This document shows positions 26,981-34,616 of a DNA stretch of 64,000 nt, in pieces. The stretch spans positions 24,830-88,829 of the forward strand of contig JAGQYI010000026.1 in NCBI GenBank assembly GCA_020436165.1. The letters run 5' to 3'. Positions within the stretch are counted from its first letter, which is position 1, and each line of letters opens with the position of its first letter. Under the pieces are notes generated by a model. The model saw only the letters and a list, made by a program, of their open reading frames with translations, was not told the DNA's origin and made no database searches. This DNA comes from Cyclobacteriaceae bacterium (lineage in GTDB: Bacteria; Bacteroidota; Bacteroidia; Cytophagales; Cyclobacteriaceae). The position numbers and the translations under genes are program-made.

Positions 26981-29326
26981 ATGCTTTACAAAAGAATATT
27001 TATACTATTTATTGGGCTTTTATTAGGGTCTGTCGCTTTTGGGCAAACATATAAAGTCGGCATTTACGACAATCCACCTATGGTGTACATGGGCGAAGAC
27101 GGTAAACCCACAGGTTTTTTCGTTGAGCTTTTAGAACACATAGCTCAGCTGAATGGGTGGAAGCTGGAGTATGACACTTGTAGTTTTGCTGAGTGCAGAG
27201 ATAAGTTGTTAAACGATCAAATAGATATATTGCCTGACTTTGGGCATTCAGCTGCAAGAGATTCACTTTTTTACTTTAATCAAACGCCAGTTATTTCAAC
27301 ATGGGCAGAAATTTACTATGCTGATAACCGCTCAACTCCTATAAATGACATTATGAGCCTGGAAGGGCTTAGAATAGCGTCTCTGGATGGCGACTATTTT
27401 TCCGAAAATGGTAGCACTGGCCTGTTAGATATTTGTAAGGAGTTAGGTATAAATATAGACTTATATCGGGTTGAGTCGTATCCTGAGGCAATGCGTCTGG
27501 TTGAAAAAGGAGTGGTAGATGCAGCTCTTGTTTCAAAGGTATTTGGAGATTACAATGCGCACAATTTTGATGTAAAAAGAAGTGAAGTAATGATTTCGCA
27601 TCTTAGCTTACGTTACGGTTTATCCAAAATGTGCCCTCATGCAAAAGAAATTCAACATACCGTGGATGATGAATTAAGAAGATTGATCAGTGATGAGAGC
27701 TCGATGTATTATAAGTTGAAAGAAAAGTATTTTATTGGGGCTCCTGCTACCATTATTCCCAAATGGCTGTGGGAGATCGTCCTAACATTACTTATGGTAG
27801 TAGCTGCATTGATTGTGGCAAGTATGCTTTTACGTTACCAGGTGGAACGCAGAACACACCAGCTAAAAATGGCCAACCGGAATTTGAGGGCTTCTGAACA
27901 GGAAGCCAGATTGGCGTTAAATACTATTGAAGCATCTAAAGACCTGGCCTTTTGGAGTAGGCCAGGCAGAGGTTTTATTCGTGTGAATAATACAACGCTT
28001 GAGGTGCTGGGTTATACCAAAGAAGAAATGCTGGCGCTTCCGGTAACCAAACTTGTTCCCGAAGAATTGCAGGAAGATTTTCAAAAAAGGTTAAGACTGG
28101 CAAATGATAACAACCCTCATATAAGATTTGAAAGTGAAATCATAAAAAAGTCCGGTGAGAGATTTCCAGTAGAAGTAAGCCTGGATCAATTTGATTTTGA
28201 GGGAGTCACATATATATGTGGTTTTGCTCGAGATATCACAGAGCGAAAACTAGCTTTCAGGCAACGCCAAGAGTTAATGGCACACCTGGAGGATAGGAAT
28301 AAAGAGCTTAACTGCTTGTATGCGGTATCTAAACTTATTTCCGATGAACATAACTCTATCGAATCTATTTTGCAGGAGGCGGCAGAGTTGATACCTAAAT
28401 CGTGGCAGTACTCAGATATTGCCTGCTCAAGGATTAAGTGCAGCTTTGGTGAATTTGTCTCTGCAAATTTTGGTGAATCTGAGTGGAAATTGGTGGCCCC
28501 GATTACTACCAACAAGGAAGATTCAGGTACTATTGAGGTGTTTTATTCCGAAAAGCGGCCGGAACGGTTTGAAGGTCCTTTTTTGGAGGAAGAACGAAAT
28601 CTAATTGATGCATTGGGAGAATTGCTCGGGAATATGCTAAATGTTAAAGGAGCTGAGCAGAAGATAATAGCGACTATAATGGATACGGAGGATCAGGAGC
28701 GTAAAAGAATTTCAAAAGAAATTCATGACTCATTGGGTCAAACGCTCTCTGCAATAGCGTTGAATATGGATATGGTCGACAAGGAAATTGATTTGCTCAG
28801 TGAAAAGCAACAGGAGCGTTTCAAGAAAGTGGCCACTTTGGTAAATGATGCTGTTGTAGAAAGTAGAAATATTGCACATAATCTAATGCCTTCTACCTTA
28901 AATGATTTTGGGTACTCGCTTGCCGTAGAAAATATGATTGATTCGCTGGAGGGTGCAACAGACATTCAATTCAAATTCTATTCAAATTATGAGCCTGATC
29001 TGTTGGATCAAACAGTAGAACTGGGCTTATACAGAATTACACAAGAAGCCGTTAATAACAGTATCAAGCATTCGGATGCTAAATCTATAACCATTCAGTT
29101 GATGTGCTATCCGGATATGGTAATTCTTACAATTGAGGACGATGGCAAAGGGTTTGATCCTAAAAATACCGATGAAATAAGTAGATTTGGTTTGAACAGT
29201 ATGGAGAACAGGGCGCGCTCGATAAATGCTGAATTTAGTATTGACAGTGAATTAGGAAAGGGAACTGTTGTAACTTTGCAAATGCACCTCAAACAAAATA
29301 AAAAGGATGAAAATACTGATAGTTGA
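26981..29326 (+). CDS. Sensor histidine kinase with periplasmic solute-binding and PAS domains
   Basis: The start at 26981 gives 781 residues with a signal sequence (MLYKRIFILFIGLLLGSVAF). A periplasmic SBP_bac_3 domain spans about 24-255, one TM helix about 261-284, and a short linker follows. Next come a PAS domain (about 305-425) and a GAF-like region (about 440-560). The HisKA_3 core has ERKRISKEIHDSLGQTL with phospho-acceptor His582, then a HATPase domain with ITQEAVNNSIKHSDAK and IEDDGKGF. The N-terminal module suggests direct sensing of an amino acid or similar small ligand in the periplasm. It overlaps the response-regulator gene by 20 bases. Confidence 0.93.
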   Translation: MLYKRIFILFIGLLLGSVAFGQTYKVGIYDNPPMVYMGEDGKPTGFFVELLEHIAQLNGWKLEYDTCSFAECRDKLLNDQIDILPDFGHSAARDSLFYFNQTPVISTWAEIYYADNRSTPINDIMSLEGLRIASLDGDYFSENGSTGLLDICKELGINIDLYRVESYPEAMRLVEKGVVDAALVSKVFGDYNAHNFDVKRSEVMISHLSLRYGLSKMCPHAKEIQHTVDDELRRLISDESSMYYKLKEKYFIGAPATIIPKWLWEIVLTLLMVVAALIVASMLLRYQVERRTHQLKMANRNLRASEQEARLALNTIEASKDLAFWSRPGRGFIRVNNTTLEVLGYTKEEMLALPVTKLVPEELQEDFQKRLRLANDNNPHIRFESEIIKKSGERFPVEVSLDQFDFEGVTYICGFARDITERKLAFRQRQELMAHLEDRNKELNCLYAVSKLISDEHNSIESILQEAAELIPKSWQYSDIACSRIKCSFGEFVSANFGESEWKLVAPITTNKEDSGTIEVFYSEKRPERFEGPFLEEERNLIDALGELLGNMLNVKGAEQKIIATIMDTEDQERKRISKEIHDSLGQTLSAIALNMDMVDKEIDLLSEKQQERFKKVATLVNDAVVESRNIAHNLMPSTLNDFGYSLAVENMIDSLEGATDIQFKFYSNYEPDLLDQTVELGLYRITQEAVNNSIKHSDAKSITIQLMCYPDMVILTIEDDGKGFDPKNTDEISRFGLNSMENRARSINAEFSIDSELGKGTVVTLQMHLKQNKKDENTDS

Positions 29327-29957
29327 TGACCACCGATTGATACGAGATGCAATTCAATCGTACATGGAAGGTGACCTGGAATACGAGGTTGTTGGAGAAG
29401 CTTCTCACGGGCAGGAGGCAATAAAATTTTTGGAAGAAAATGAGGTGGATGTGGTATTAATGGACATTAATATGCCAATAATGGATGGGCTGCAATGCAC
29501 CAAAGAAATAGGCAAAAGATGGCCGCAAATAAAGGTAATAACACTTAGCATGATGAGTGACAATCAGCATATTAAGCAGATGATGGGTGCCGGAGCAAGT
29601 GGATATGTTTTAAAAAACTGTTCGGAAAGAGAACTGAAAAATGCTATTAAGACAGTTTATGAAGGAGATACCTATTACAGCTCTGAAGTAACTGAAGTAG
29701 TAATGAGTAATTTGATGAGAAATAAACCTACCAAAACCTCCCATATGGTAGTGGATATGCCACTTACAGAACGGGAAAAAGAGGTTTTGGAACTCATTAT
29801 CAAGGAGTTCTCCAATCAGGAAATAGCAGATAAACTTTTTATCAGCCCCCGCACGGTTGACGCACATAAACGGAATTTGTTAGAGAAAACAGGTTCAAAA
29901 AACATTGCCGGACTGGTAATGTATGCCATAAACAACCAACTTTTTGAGGATCTCTAA
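29307..29957 (+). CDS. NarL/LuxR-type response regulator
   Basis: A 216-residue protein. The receiver domain (about 1-120) has ILIVDDHRLIRDAI, phospho-acceptor Asp in VDVVLMDINMPIMDG, and the late lysine in GYVLKNC. The LuxR-type HTH (about 150-212) has LTEREKEVLELIIKEFSNQE and ISPRTVDAHKRNLLEKTG. It begins inside the 3' end of the kinase gene, so it is the cognate partner. Target genes are unknown. The hairpin at 29956 ends the operon before the sigma-factor gene. Confidence 0.94.
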   Translation: MKILIVDDHRLIRDAIQSYMEGDLEYEVVGEASHGQEAIKFLEENEVDVVLMDINMPIMDGLQCTKEIGKRWPQIKVITLSMMSDNQHIKQMMGAGASGYVLKNCSERELKNAIKTVYEGDTYYSSEVTEVVMSNLMRNKPTKTSHMVVDMPLTEREKEVLELIIKEFSNQEIADKLFISPRTVDAHKRNLLEKTGSKNIAGLVMYAINNQLFEDL

Positions 29958-29981
29958 AAATAGGTGATTTACCTATTTTTT
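29956..29981 (+). terminator. Terminator after the kinase/regulator operon
   Basis: A 10-bp perfect stem AAAAATAGGT / ACCTATTTTT with a 5-base loop and trailing T residues, overlapping the regulator stop codon. Confidence 0.75.
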
Positions 29982-30022
29982 CATTTAGGTATTCAACTAA
30001 TGATACCGGAGTGAACTGTATT

Positions 30023-30030
30023 TACTTTTG
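30023..30030 (+). promoter_or_regulatory. Candidate -7 box for the primary sigma-factor gene
   Basis: TACTTTTG (TAnnTTTG) 30 bases before the sigma-factor ATG. Confidence 0.5.
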
Positions 30031-30060
30031 TATCGTTAATGCTAATATAACAGCTAAGTT

Positions 30061-30927
30061 ATGAGACAATTAAAAATAAGTCAGAACATTACTACCAGGG
30101 AAAACCAATCATTAGAGAAGTATTTCCAGGACGTAAACCGGATAGAAATGATTACCTCTGATGAGGAGGCAGAACTATCCAAAAGAATACATGAGGGCGA
30201 TGAAGTTGCTTTGGAAAAGCTTGTGCGAGCTAACTTAAGGTTTGTTGTATCGGTAGCAAAACAGTATCAAAACAGAAATCTTACATTGAATGATTTGATC
30301 AATGAAGGTAATATAGGCTTAATTAAAGCTGCTCAAAAATTTGATCATACGCGTGGGTTTAAATTTATTTCGTATGCCGTTTGGTGGATCAGGCAGTCTA
30401 TAATGCAAGCACTTGCAGAGAATTCAAGAATGGTAAGAATGCCTTTGAATAGGGTAGGAACACTAAATCGCATTAAAAGAACTGCATCTGAAATGCAGCA
30501 AGATCTTGAAAGGGAACCAACGGACGAGGAATTGGCCGAAGTACTTGATATGTCGGTAAGTGAAGTTAAGAAGACTCTGGACGGTAATATGCGTCAGTTA
30601 TCTGTAGATGCTCCTTTTGCTAACGAAGATGATAATTCTTTGTTGGATGTGCTGAGTGATGATACCATAGATGCAACAGACAAAGAGGTTGCTTACACAA
30701 ATTCGCTGTCAGTAGAAGCAGAACGCTCATTAGCCACACTGAAGCCAAAGGACAGGGAAATTCTTAAGATGTTTTTTGGTATTGGAAGAGACAATCCATT
30801 GTCACTTGAACAGATAAGTGATGAGCTTGGTTTAACAAGGGAGAGAGTTCGTCAATTAAAGGAGAAATCCTTGAGAGAGTTGAGAGCTTCAAATAGGTCA
30901 AGAAGGCTCGCAGAGTATTTAGGATAG
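30061..30927 (+). CDS. rpoD: Primary RNA polymerase sigma factor, RpoD/SigA type
   Basis: A 288-residue group 1 sigma factor without region 1.1, which is the normal size in Bacteroidota. Region 1.2 holds EKYFQDVNRIEMITSDEEAE. Region 2 has VRANLRFVVSVAKQYQNRN, LNDLINEGNIGLIKAA and FKFISYAVWWIRQSIMQAL. Region 3 has GTLNRIKRTASEMQQDLERE. Region 4 has LTRERVRQLKEKSLRELRAS for -35/-33 contact. It has its own promoter-like box and is followed by a terminator, so it is probably monocistronic. Confidence 0.96.
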   Translation: MRQLKISQNITTRENQSLEKYFQDVNRIEMITSDEEAELSKRIHEGDEVALEKLVRANLRFVVSVAKQYQNRNLTLNDLINEGNIGLIKAAQKFDHTRGFKFISYAVWWIRQSIMQALAENSRMVRMPLNRVGTLNRIKRTASEMQQDLEREPTDEELAEVLDMSVSEVKKTLDGNMRQLSVDAPFANEDDNSLLDVLSDDTIDATDKEVAYTNSLSVEAERSLATLKPKDREILKMFFGIGRDNPLSLEQISDELGLTRERVRQLKEKSLRELRASNRSRRLAEYLG

Positions 30928-30946
30928 CATATCCCATTTTAAAAAG

Positions 30947-30987
30947 AAGTCTCATATTGGGAATAAAAGTCCATTATGAGACTTTTT
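30947..30987 (+). terminator. Terminator of the primary sigma-factor gene
   Basis: AAGTCTCATA and TATGAGACTT form a 10-bp stem followed by a T-run, 20 bases after the sigma-factor stop. Confidence 0.78.
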
Positions 30988-31074
30988 TATTGCTCAATAA
31001 ATATATTAACTATCTGATAGTCAGTTAATTAAATATAATATGAGTTCTGGCATGATAATGTATCTATAGCTGAT

Positions 31075-31188
31075 ATGAAAAATAACAATATAGACATGAA
31101 AAGTTCAGAATTAAATTTCTTTAAGATTTTAATTGGCTTGATTTACGTTTTACTGGCAGTGTTAATAGTAGTTGCTATTACGCTATAA
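31075..31188 (+). CDS. Possible 37-residue single-span membrane microprotein
   Basis: A short open frame encodes a polar N-terminus (MKNNNIDMKSSELNFFK) followed by an 18-20 residue hydrophobic helix (LIGLIYVLLAVLIVVAITL). The composition is what a single-pass small membrane protein would show. It stands alone between the sigma-factor terminator and a convergent gene. An internal ATG at residue 8 is an alternative start. No homologue can be asserted; confidence rests only on the clean signal-anchor pattern. Confidence 0.4.
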   Translation: MKNNNIDMKSSELNFFKILIGLIYVLLAVLIVVAITL

Positions 31189-31218
31189 GCGCTTACAATG
31201 CACTTAAGAAGACTCAAA

Positions 31219-31857
31219 TCACTTCTTCTTGCTATTGAGGGAGTTGATGAACTTGGCCCAATTAAATGGATTCAAAAACGGATTAGATCTTGGTCCGTAG
31301 CTATCTTGCATGTAATAAAGCTGCTGATTGAAATAATAAGTAGCATTAAGCTGAGCATCATAGGGTACACTTCCTGCCATGGCCGACAAAACGTCTCCAT
31401 CGAGTTTACTACCAGCCGCCCTTCCTTGGTCTTCCGGCAACCTCATAGCCAAAATGGCTTGTTTGAACATTTTCTCCGATAAAAATGGTGTGATGTCGAT
31501 ATTTTCCAGGTAAACTGTATCAGTTTGCATTTTGATCATCACATTAACCCTTCCATTCGAACTGCTTGGCACTATAAAATCCTGTTTTATAAAGCCCACT
31601 GAACTTAGAACTACATGATCACCTACAAGTGCAGGCATAGAAAAGTAGCCATATACATTGGTAGTAGTTCCTCTACCATACTCCGGAACATACACGTGAA
31701 CTCCAGGTAGTTCAGTTGTGCCATCGTCCGCTACAATAATACCAGACAACTGAACAACTTGTTGTTCCTGCGCATTTGCCTGATGAATGCCGAAACAGCA
31801 AACAATCAAAACGAAAACAGAAAGTAACTTACTTAAATTGGTTTTCAAGCCATTCAT
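31219..31857 (-). CDS. Secreted CarboxypepD_reg-like domain protein
   Basis: A 212-residue protein with a signal peptide (about residues 1-29, ending QANA). One carboxypeptidase-like regulatory domain follows (about 36-115, QLSGIIVADDGTTELPGVHV and YGYFSMPALVGDHVVLSSVGF). The C-terminal 100 residues, with VYLENIDITPFLSEKMFKQAIL and FNPFNWAKFINSLNSKKK, have no fold I recognise. The domain is a beta sandwich usually found at the front of TonB receptors; here it stands alone, as in several Bacteroidota periplasmic proteins. Function unknown. Confidence 0.8.
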   Translation of the reverse strand: MNGLKTNLSKLLSVFVLIVCCFGIHQANAQEQQVVQLSGIIVADDGTTELPGVHVYVPEYGRGTTTNVYGYFSMPALVGDHVVLSSVGFIKQDFIVPSSSNGRVNVMIKMQTDTVYLENIDITPFLSEKMFKQAILAMRLPEDQGRAAGSKLDGDVLSAMAGSVPYDAQLNATYYFNQQLYYMQDSYGPRSNPFLNPFNWAKFINSLNSKKK

Positions 31858-31862
31858 AATTT

Positions 31863-31870
31863 CAAAGGTA
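31863..31870 (-). promoter_or_regulatory. Candidate -7 box very close to the start codon
   Basis: The minus strand reads TACCTTTG ending 5 bases before the ATG at 31857. With usual spacing, transcription would begin at or within a few bases of the ATG, implying a leaderless or nearly leaderless message. Confidence 0.4.
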
Positions 31871-31958
31871 GGAATTACGTGAATTAATCTAATAGAATAT
31901 TATTTATTTCCGTTAAATAACGATTCAATTATTTAATTTGTATTTATATCTTCAAAAG

Positions 31959-32354
31959 ATGCGTCTAACTAAATTTAATTTATCATTAGGAACCCAAATA
32001 ATGAAGGCTTTAGGTGATGAAGCTAGATTAAGGATACTAAATCTTCTTTTGAAGAAAGGACCTATGACAATTTCCGATTTGGAGCATATACTTGAATTTA
32101 CACAGACCAAAACATCAAGGCATATTACGTATTTGAAAAATTCAGGAATGCTTACTTCAGAAAAACTTGACCAATGGGTTGTGTATACTATCAAAGATGA
32201 AGTACATGAAATAATAGACCAATTTGTAAGTTTTGTTGAAAAGGATGGCCAATTAAAGGATGACTTGGATGTTTATTCCACTCTTTTTAACAACAGAGAA
32301 TTAGCTCAAAATAAGATACCTCAAAGAAGATGGCAGTCATTAAAAAACATATAA
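31959..32354 (+). CDS. ArsR-family transcriptional regulator
   Basis: A 131-residue winged-helix protein starting at the ATG at 31959 (an upstream TTG is in frame but unlikely). The domain covers about 12-95, with IMKALGDEARLRILNLLLKK, MTISDLEHILEFTQTKTSRH and ITYLKNSGMLTSEKLDQWVV. It has no cysteine pair of the metal-sensing ArsR/SmtB kind, so the signal is not obviously a metal. It overlaps the downstream phosphatase gene by 25 bases, and the two are surely cotranscribed. Confidence 0.88.
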   Translation: MRLTKFNLSLGTQIMKALGDEARLRILNLLLKKGPMTISDLEHILEFTQTKTSRHITYLKNSGMLTSEKLDQWVVYTIKDEVHEIIDQFVSFVEKDGQLKDDLDVYSTLFNNRELAQNKIPQRRWQSLKNI

Positions 32355-33025
32355 TTTTTGATCTTGATGATACACTTTGGGACTATAAAAATAATTCCAG
32401 AGAAGCATTATTGGAACTTTGCGACTCTTATAAACTGAATGAGGAGGGGATAGACCACACAACGTTTTTGGAAACATTCAGAACTGTAAATCACGATTTC
32501 TGGCAGCGTTTTGATGAAGGCATTATAAACAGGGAAACAATTCGAAAAGAACGATTTCCTACCGTATTTGAAAAACTATCTCTTAATCCCGATGGTGTTG
32601 CATTACGTATGCAGGATGATTTTATGAAAATATGTCCTGCCAAACCGAGATTGGTAAAAGGGGCAAGAAATGTTTTAGAATATCTAAATGGAAAATATGC
32701 ATTGCATATTTTAAGCAATGGTTTCGATGAAATTCAATATACCAAACTGGAAGCAGCAGGGATAAGGCATTATTTTGACAAGGTGATAACATCAGGAAGA
32801 GCTGGATTTAGAAAGCCGCAGCCAGAAATTTTTGAATTTGCTGTTAATGAAATAGGAACAACGAAAGAGGATTGTATTATGATAGGAGACAATCCGGGTT
32901 CTGATATCGAGGGAGCTTATTATTACGGCATGGATCAGGTTTATTTTAATACACACAACAAAGAATGCGATATTACTCCTAACCACACAATCGAAAGGCT
33001 TGAAGAGTTATTACAGCTCTTTTAA
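32330..33025 (+). CDS. yjjG: YjjG-type noncanonical nucleotide phosphatase (HAD family)
   Basis: A 231-residue HAD hydrolase. Motif I is IIFDLDDTLWDY with the nucleophile Asp. Motif II is HILSNGF. Motif III is the lysine in GFRKPQPEIF, and motif IV is CIMIGDNPGSDIEGA. A helical C1 cap lies at about 20-95. The YjjG subgroup dephosphorylates noncanonical pyrimidine nucleotides as housecleaning; nucleotide specificity here is inferred from overall similarity only. Confidence 0.88.
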   Translation: MAVIKKHIIFDLDDTLWDYKNNSREALLELCDSYKLNEEGIDHTTFLETFRTVNHDFWQRFDEGIINRETIRKERFPTVFEKLSLNPDGVALRMQDDFMKICPAKPRLVKGARNVLEYLNGKYALHILSNGFDEIQYTKLEAAGIRHYFDKVITSGRAGFRKPQPEIFEFAVNEIGTTKEDCIMIGDNPGSDIEGAYYYGMDQVYFNTHNKECDITPNHTIERLEELLQLF

Positions 33026-33136
33026 ATGGATTCTCATTCACGCAATCCTTGCACGCATTCCCCTCGTGAATCCTCGCTTTACTCAGATTTCGAACCTGCC
33101 GCCCAATCGTTGGTTCTCAAAGTTCTGAAAAAATAA
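33026..33136. other. G+C-rich, palindrome-rich segment; possible RNA or 36-codon frame
   Basis: Directly after the phosphatase stop, the base composition rises noticeably compared with the AT-rich flanks. A 36-codon frame (starts MDSHSRNPCTHS, ends VLKVLKK) is open on the plus strand and abuts the phosphatase gene. On the minus strand the segment follows tRNA-Pro. It has nested inverted repeats (ATTCACG/CGTGAAT, GAACC/GGTTC, CCAA/TTGG) and a GGTTCGAAATC run resembling a tRNA T-arm. I cannot decide between a tRNA-derived remnant, a structured RNA and a small peptide. Confidence 0.35.
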
Positions 33137-33156
33137 AAGCCATTTTCAATGGCTTT
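33136..33156 (-). terminator. Terminator downstream of tRNA-Pro
   Basis: A 9-bp perfect stem AAAGCCATT / AATGGCTTT with a 3-base loop; on the minus strand it is followed by a T-rich stretch. It lies 3 bases past the mature tRNA end. Confidence 0.75.
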
Positions 33157-33159
33157 ATG

Positions 33160-33233
33160 TCGGGGTGACTGGATTCGAACCAGCGACCTCTGCGTCCCGA
33201 ACGCAGCGCGCTACCGGGCTACGCTACACCCCG
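33160..33233 (-). tRNA. tRNA-Pro (anticodon CGG)
   Basis: 74 nucleotides on the minus strand. The acceptor stem is CGGGGTG/CACCCCG and the discriminator is A. The D-arm contains AGCCCGGTAGCGC. The anticodon stem CTGCG/CGCAG encloses loop TTCGGGA, so the anticodon is CGG, reading CCG. The T-arm has GGTTCGAATCC. CCA is not encoded. Confidence 0.97.
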
Positions 33234-33346
33234 AATTAAAAAATATCTGAGCGAAATTAATGGTTTTTTAGGCAAAAAGGTTTGTTTAAGCTTAGGTGTT
33301 TTTTGATGGTAAATCCGCTTATATATAGGTAAGTTTACATAAAAAA

Positions 33347-34567
33347 ATGAGACTTTCCTTTCTAATTGTTTTGGTGGTTATGTTAATTGGGTGCAAGCAA
33401 AATGTGCCTGCTAGTACTACTATTCCAACTTATCATGAGTTTACGTCTTATAATGATTTTGTAAATACAATTACAGCTATTGCTGAAATAGCAAATAAAG
33501 AAGATCGAGAAACAGCTCTGGCTCCATTTTGGGATAGTCTAAAAACAAATCATCAGATACCTTTTGTTTTTAGAGACTCCGTAGCGTTTTTATATAGGTC
33601 AGATGGGAGCTCGATAAAATGGGCTGGGGACTTTAGTGGATGGAACCCAACACCAGGAAGAGAATTAGGTGAAAGTTCTGTGTGGATACTTGAAAAAGTC
33701 TTTCCTACTGATGCTCGCCTGGATTATAAGGTTATAGTTGGGAATAACTGGATACTGGACCCGGATAATGGATATGTCCAATATAGCGGCTTCGGCCCAA
33801 ATTCAGAATTACGAATGCCAGATTGGATTTATCCCCAGGAAACTATTTTGGAAGAGGGTGTTGAGAGAGGAACGCTTAGTGACAATCAATCGATTACAGC
33901 ATCTCCGGCTACATTAAATTACAAATTGCAATATAAAGTCTACACTCCTGCAGGGTACGAAGAGTTGTCGAATTTGTCGGTTATATATGTTTTAGATGGA
34001 CAGGAATATGCAGACGACAAGTTGGGTTCAATGATTATCATATTGGACAACCTGATTTCTGAGCAAACCATTCCGCCCATGATTGCTGTATTTATAGATC
34101 CCAGAAATCCGGATAATTTAAATGAAAATAGGCGTGCAGATCAGTACAGAGGTAATATAAAATTTGCTGATTTTGTTGCGGATGAACTAGTGCCTGTAAT
34201 AGATGCAAGTTATAAAACCAATCCGAATGCAGATAACAGAGCAACATTAGGAACTTCCTACGGAGGTTGGGGTTCTGGATTCCTTGGGGTAATGCGTAGC
34301 GATAAATTCCACCTGATAGGCATTCATTCTCCTGCTTTTGACAATAGTGTAATTGAAGCCTATGCAACTTCAGAAAAATTACCACTCAAAATATTCATGA
34401 GTACAGGGGTTATTTCGGATACACAGACTCAGGCCAGGGCTATGAAGGCTGTGATGGAAGAAAAGGGGTATCCTTTGGAATACATTGAAGTTAATGAAGG
34501 ACACTCCTGGGGTAATTGGCGAGCTTTGATTGAAGAACCTTTGGTATACTTCTTTGGTAAAAACTAA
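33347..34567 (+). CDS. Enterochelin-esterase-like alpha/beta hydrolase lipoprotein
   Basis: A 406-residue lipoprotein (lipobox MLIGCKQ, Cys16). An early-set/CBM48-like beta domain (about 65-145, IKWAGDFSGWNPTPGRELG) precedes an esterase D-type hydrolase (about 185-400). The nucleophile serine is in LGTSYGGWG and the catalytic histidine in NEGHSWGNW. The layout matches IroE/Fes-like and acetyl- or feruloyl-esterase relatives. The substrate may be a siderophore or an acylated sugar or peptide and cannot be fixed from sequence. It precedes an M14 peptidase gene and converges on the SusCD operon. Confidence 0.82.
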   Translation: MRLSFLIVLVVMLIGCKQNVPASTTIPTYHEFTSYNDFVNTITAIAEIANKEDRETALAPFWDSLKTNHQIPFVFRDSVAFLYRSDGSSIKWAGDFSGWNPTPGRELGESSVWILEKVFPTDARLDYKVIVGNNWILDPDNGYVQYSGFGPNSELRMPDWIYPQETILEEGVERGTLSDNQSITASPATLNYKLQYKVYTPAGYEELSNLSVIYVLDGQEYADDKLGSMIIILDNLISEQTIPPMIAVFIDPRNPDNLNENRRADQYRGNIKFADFVADELVPVIDASYKTNPNADNRATLGTSYGGWGSGFLGVMRSDKFHLIGIHSPAFDNSVIEAYATSEKLPLKIFMSTGVISDTQTQARAMKAVMEEKGYPLEYIEVNEGHSWGNWRALIEEPLVYFFGKN

Positions 34568-34616
34568 GTTATTTATCTCTAAAGCTTTTTAATAAAGCGA
34601 AACGAACCTATAACCT

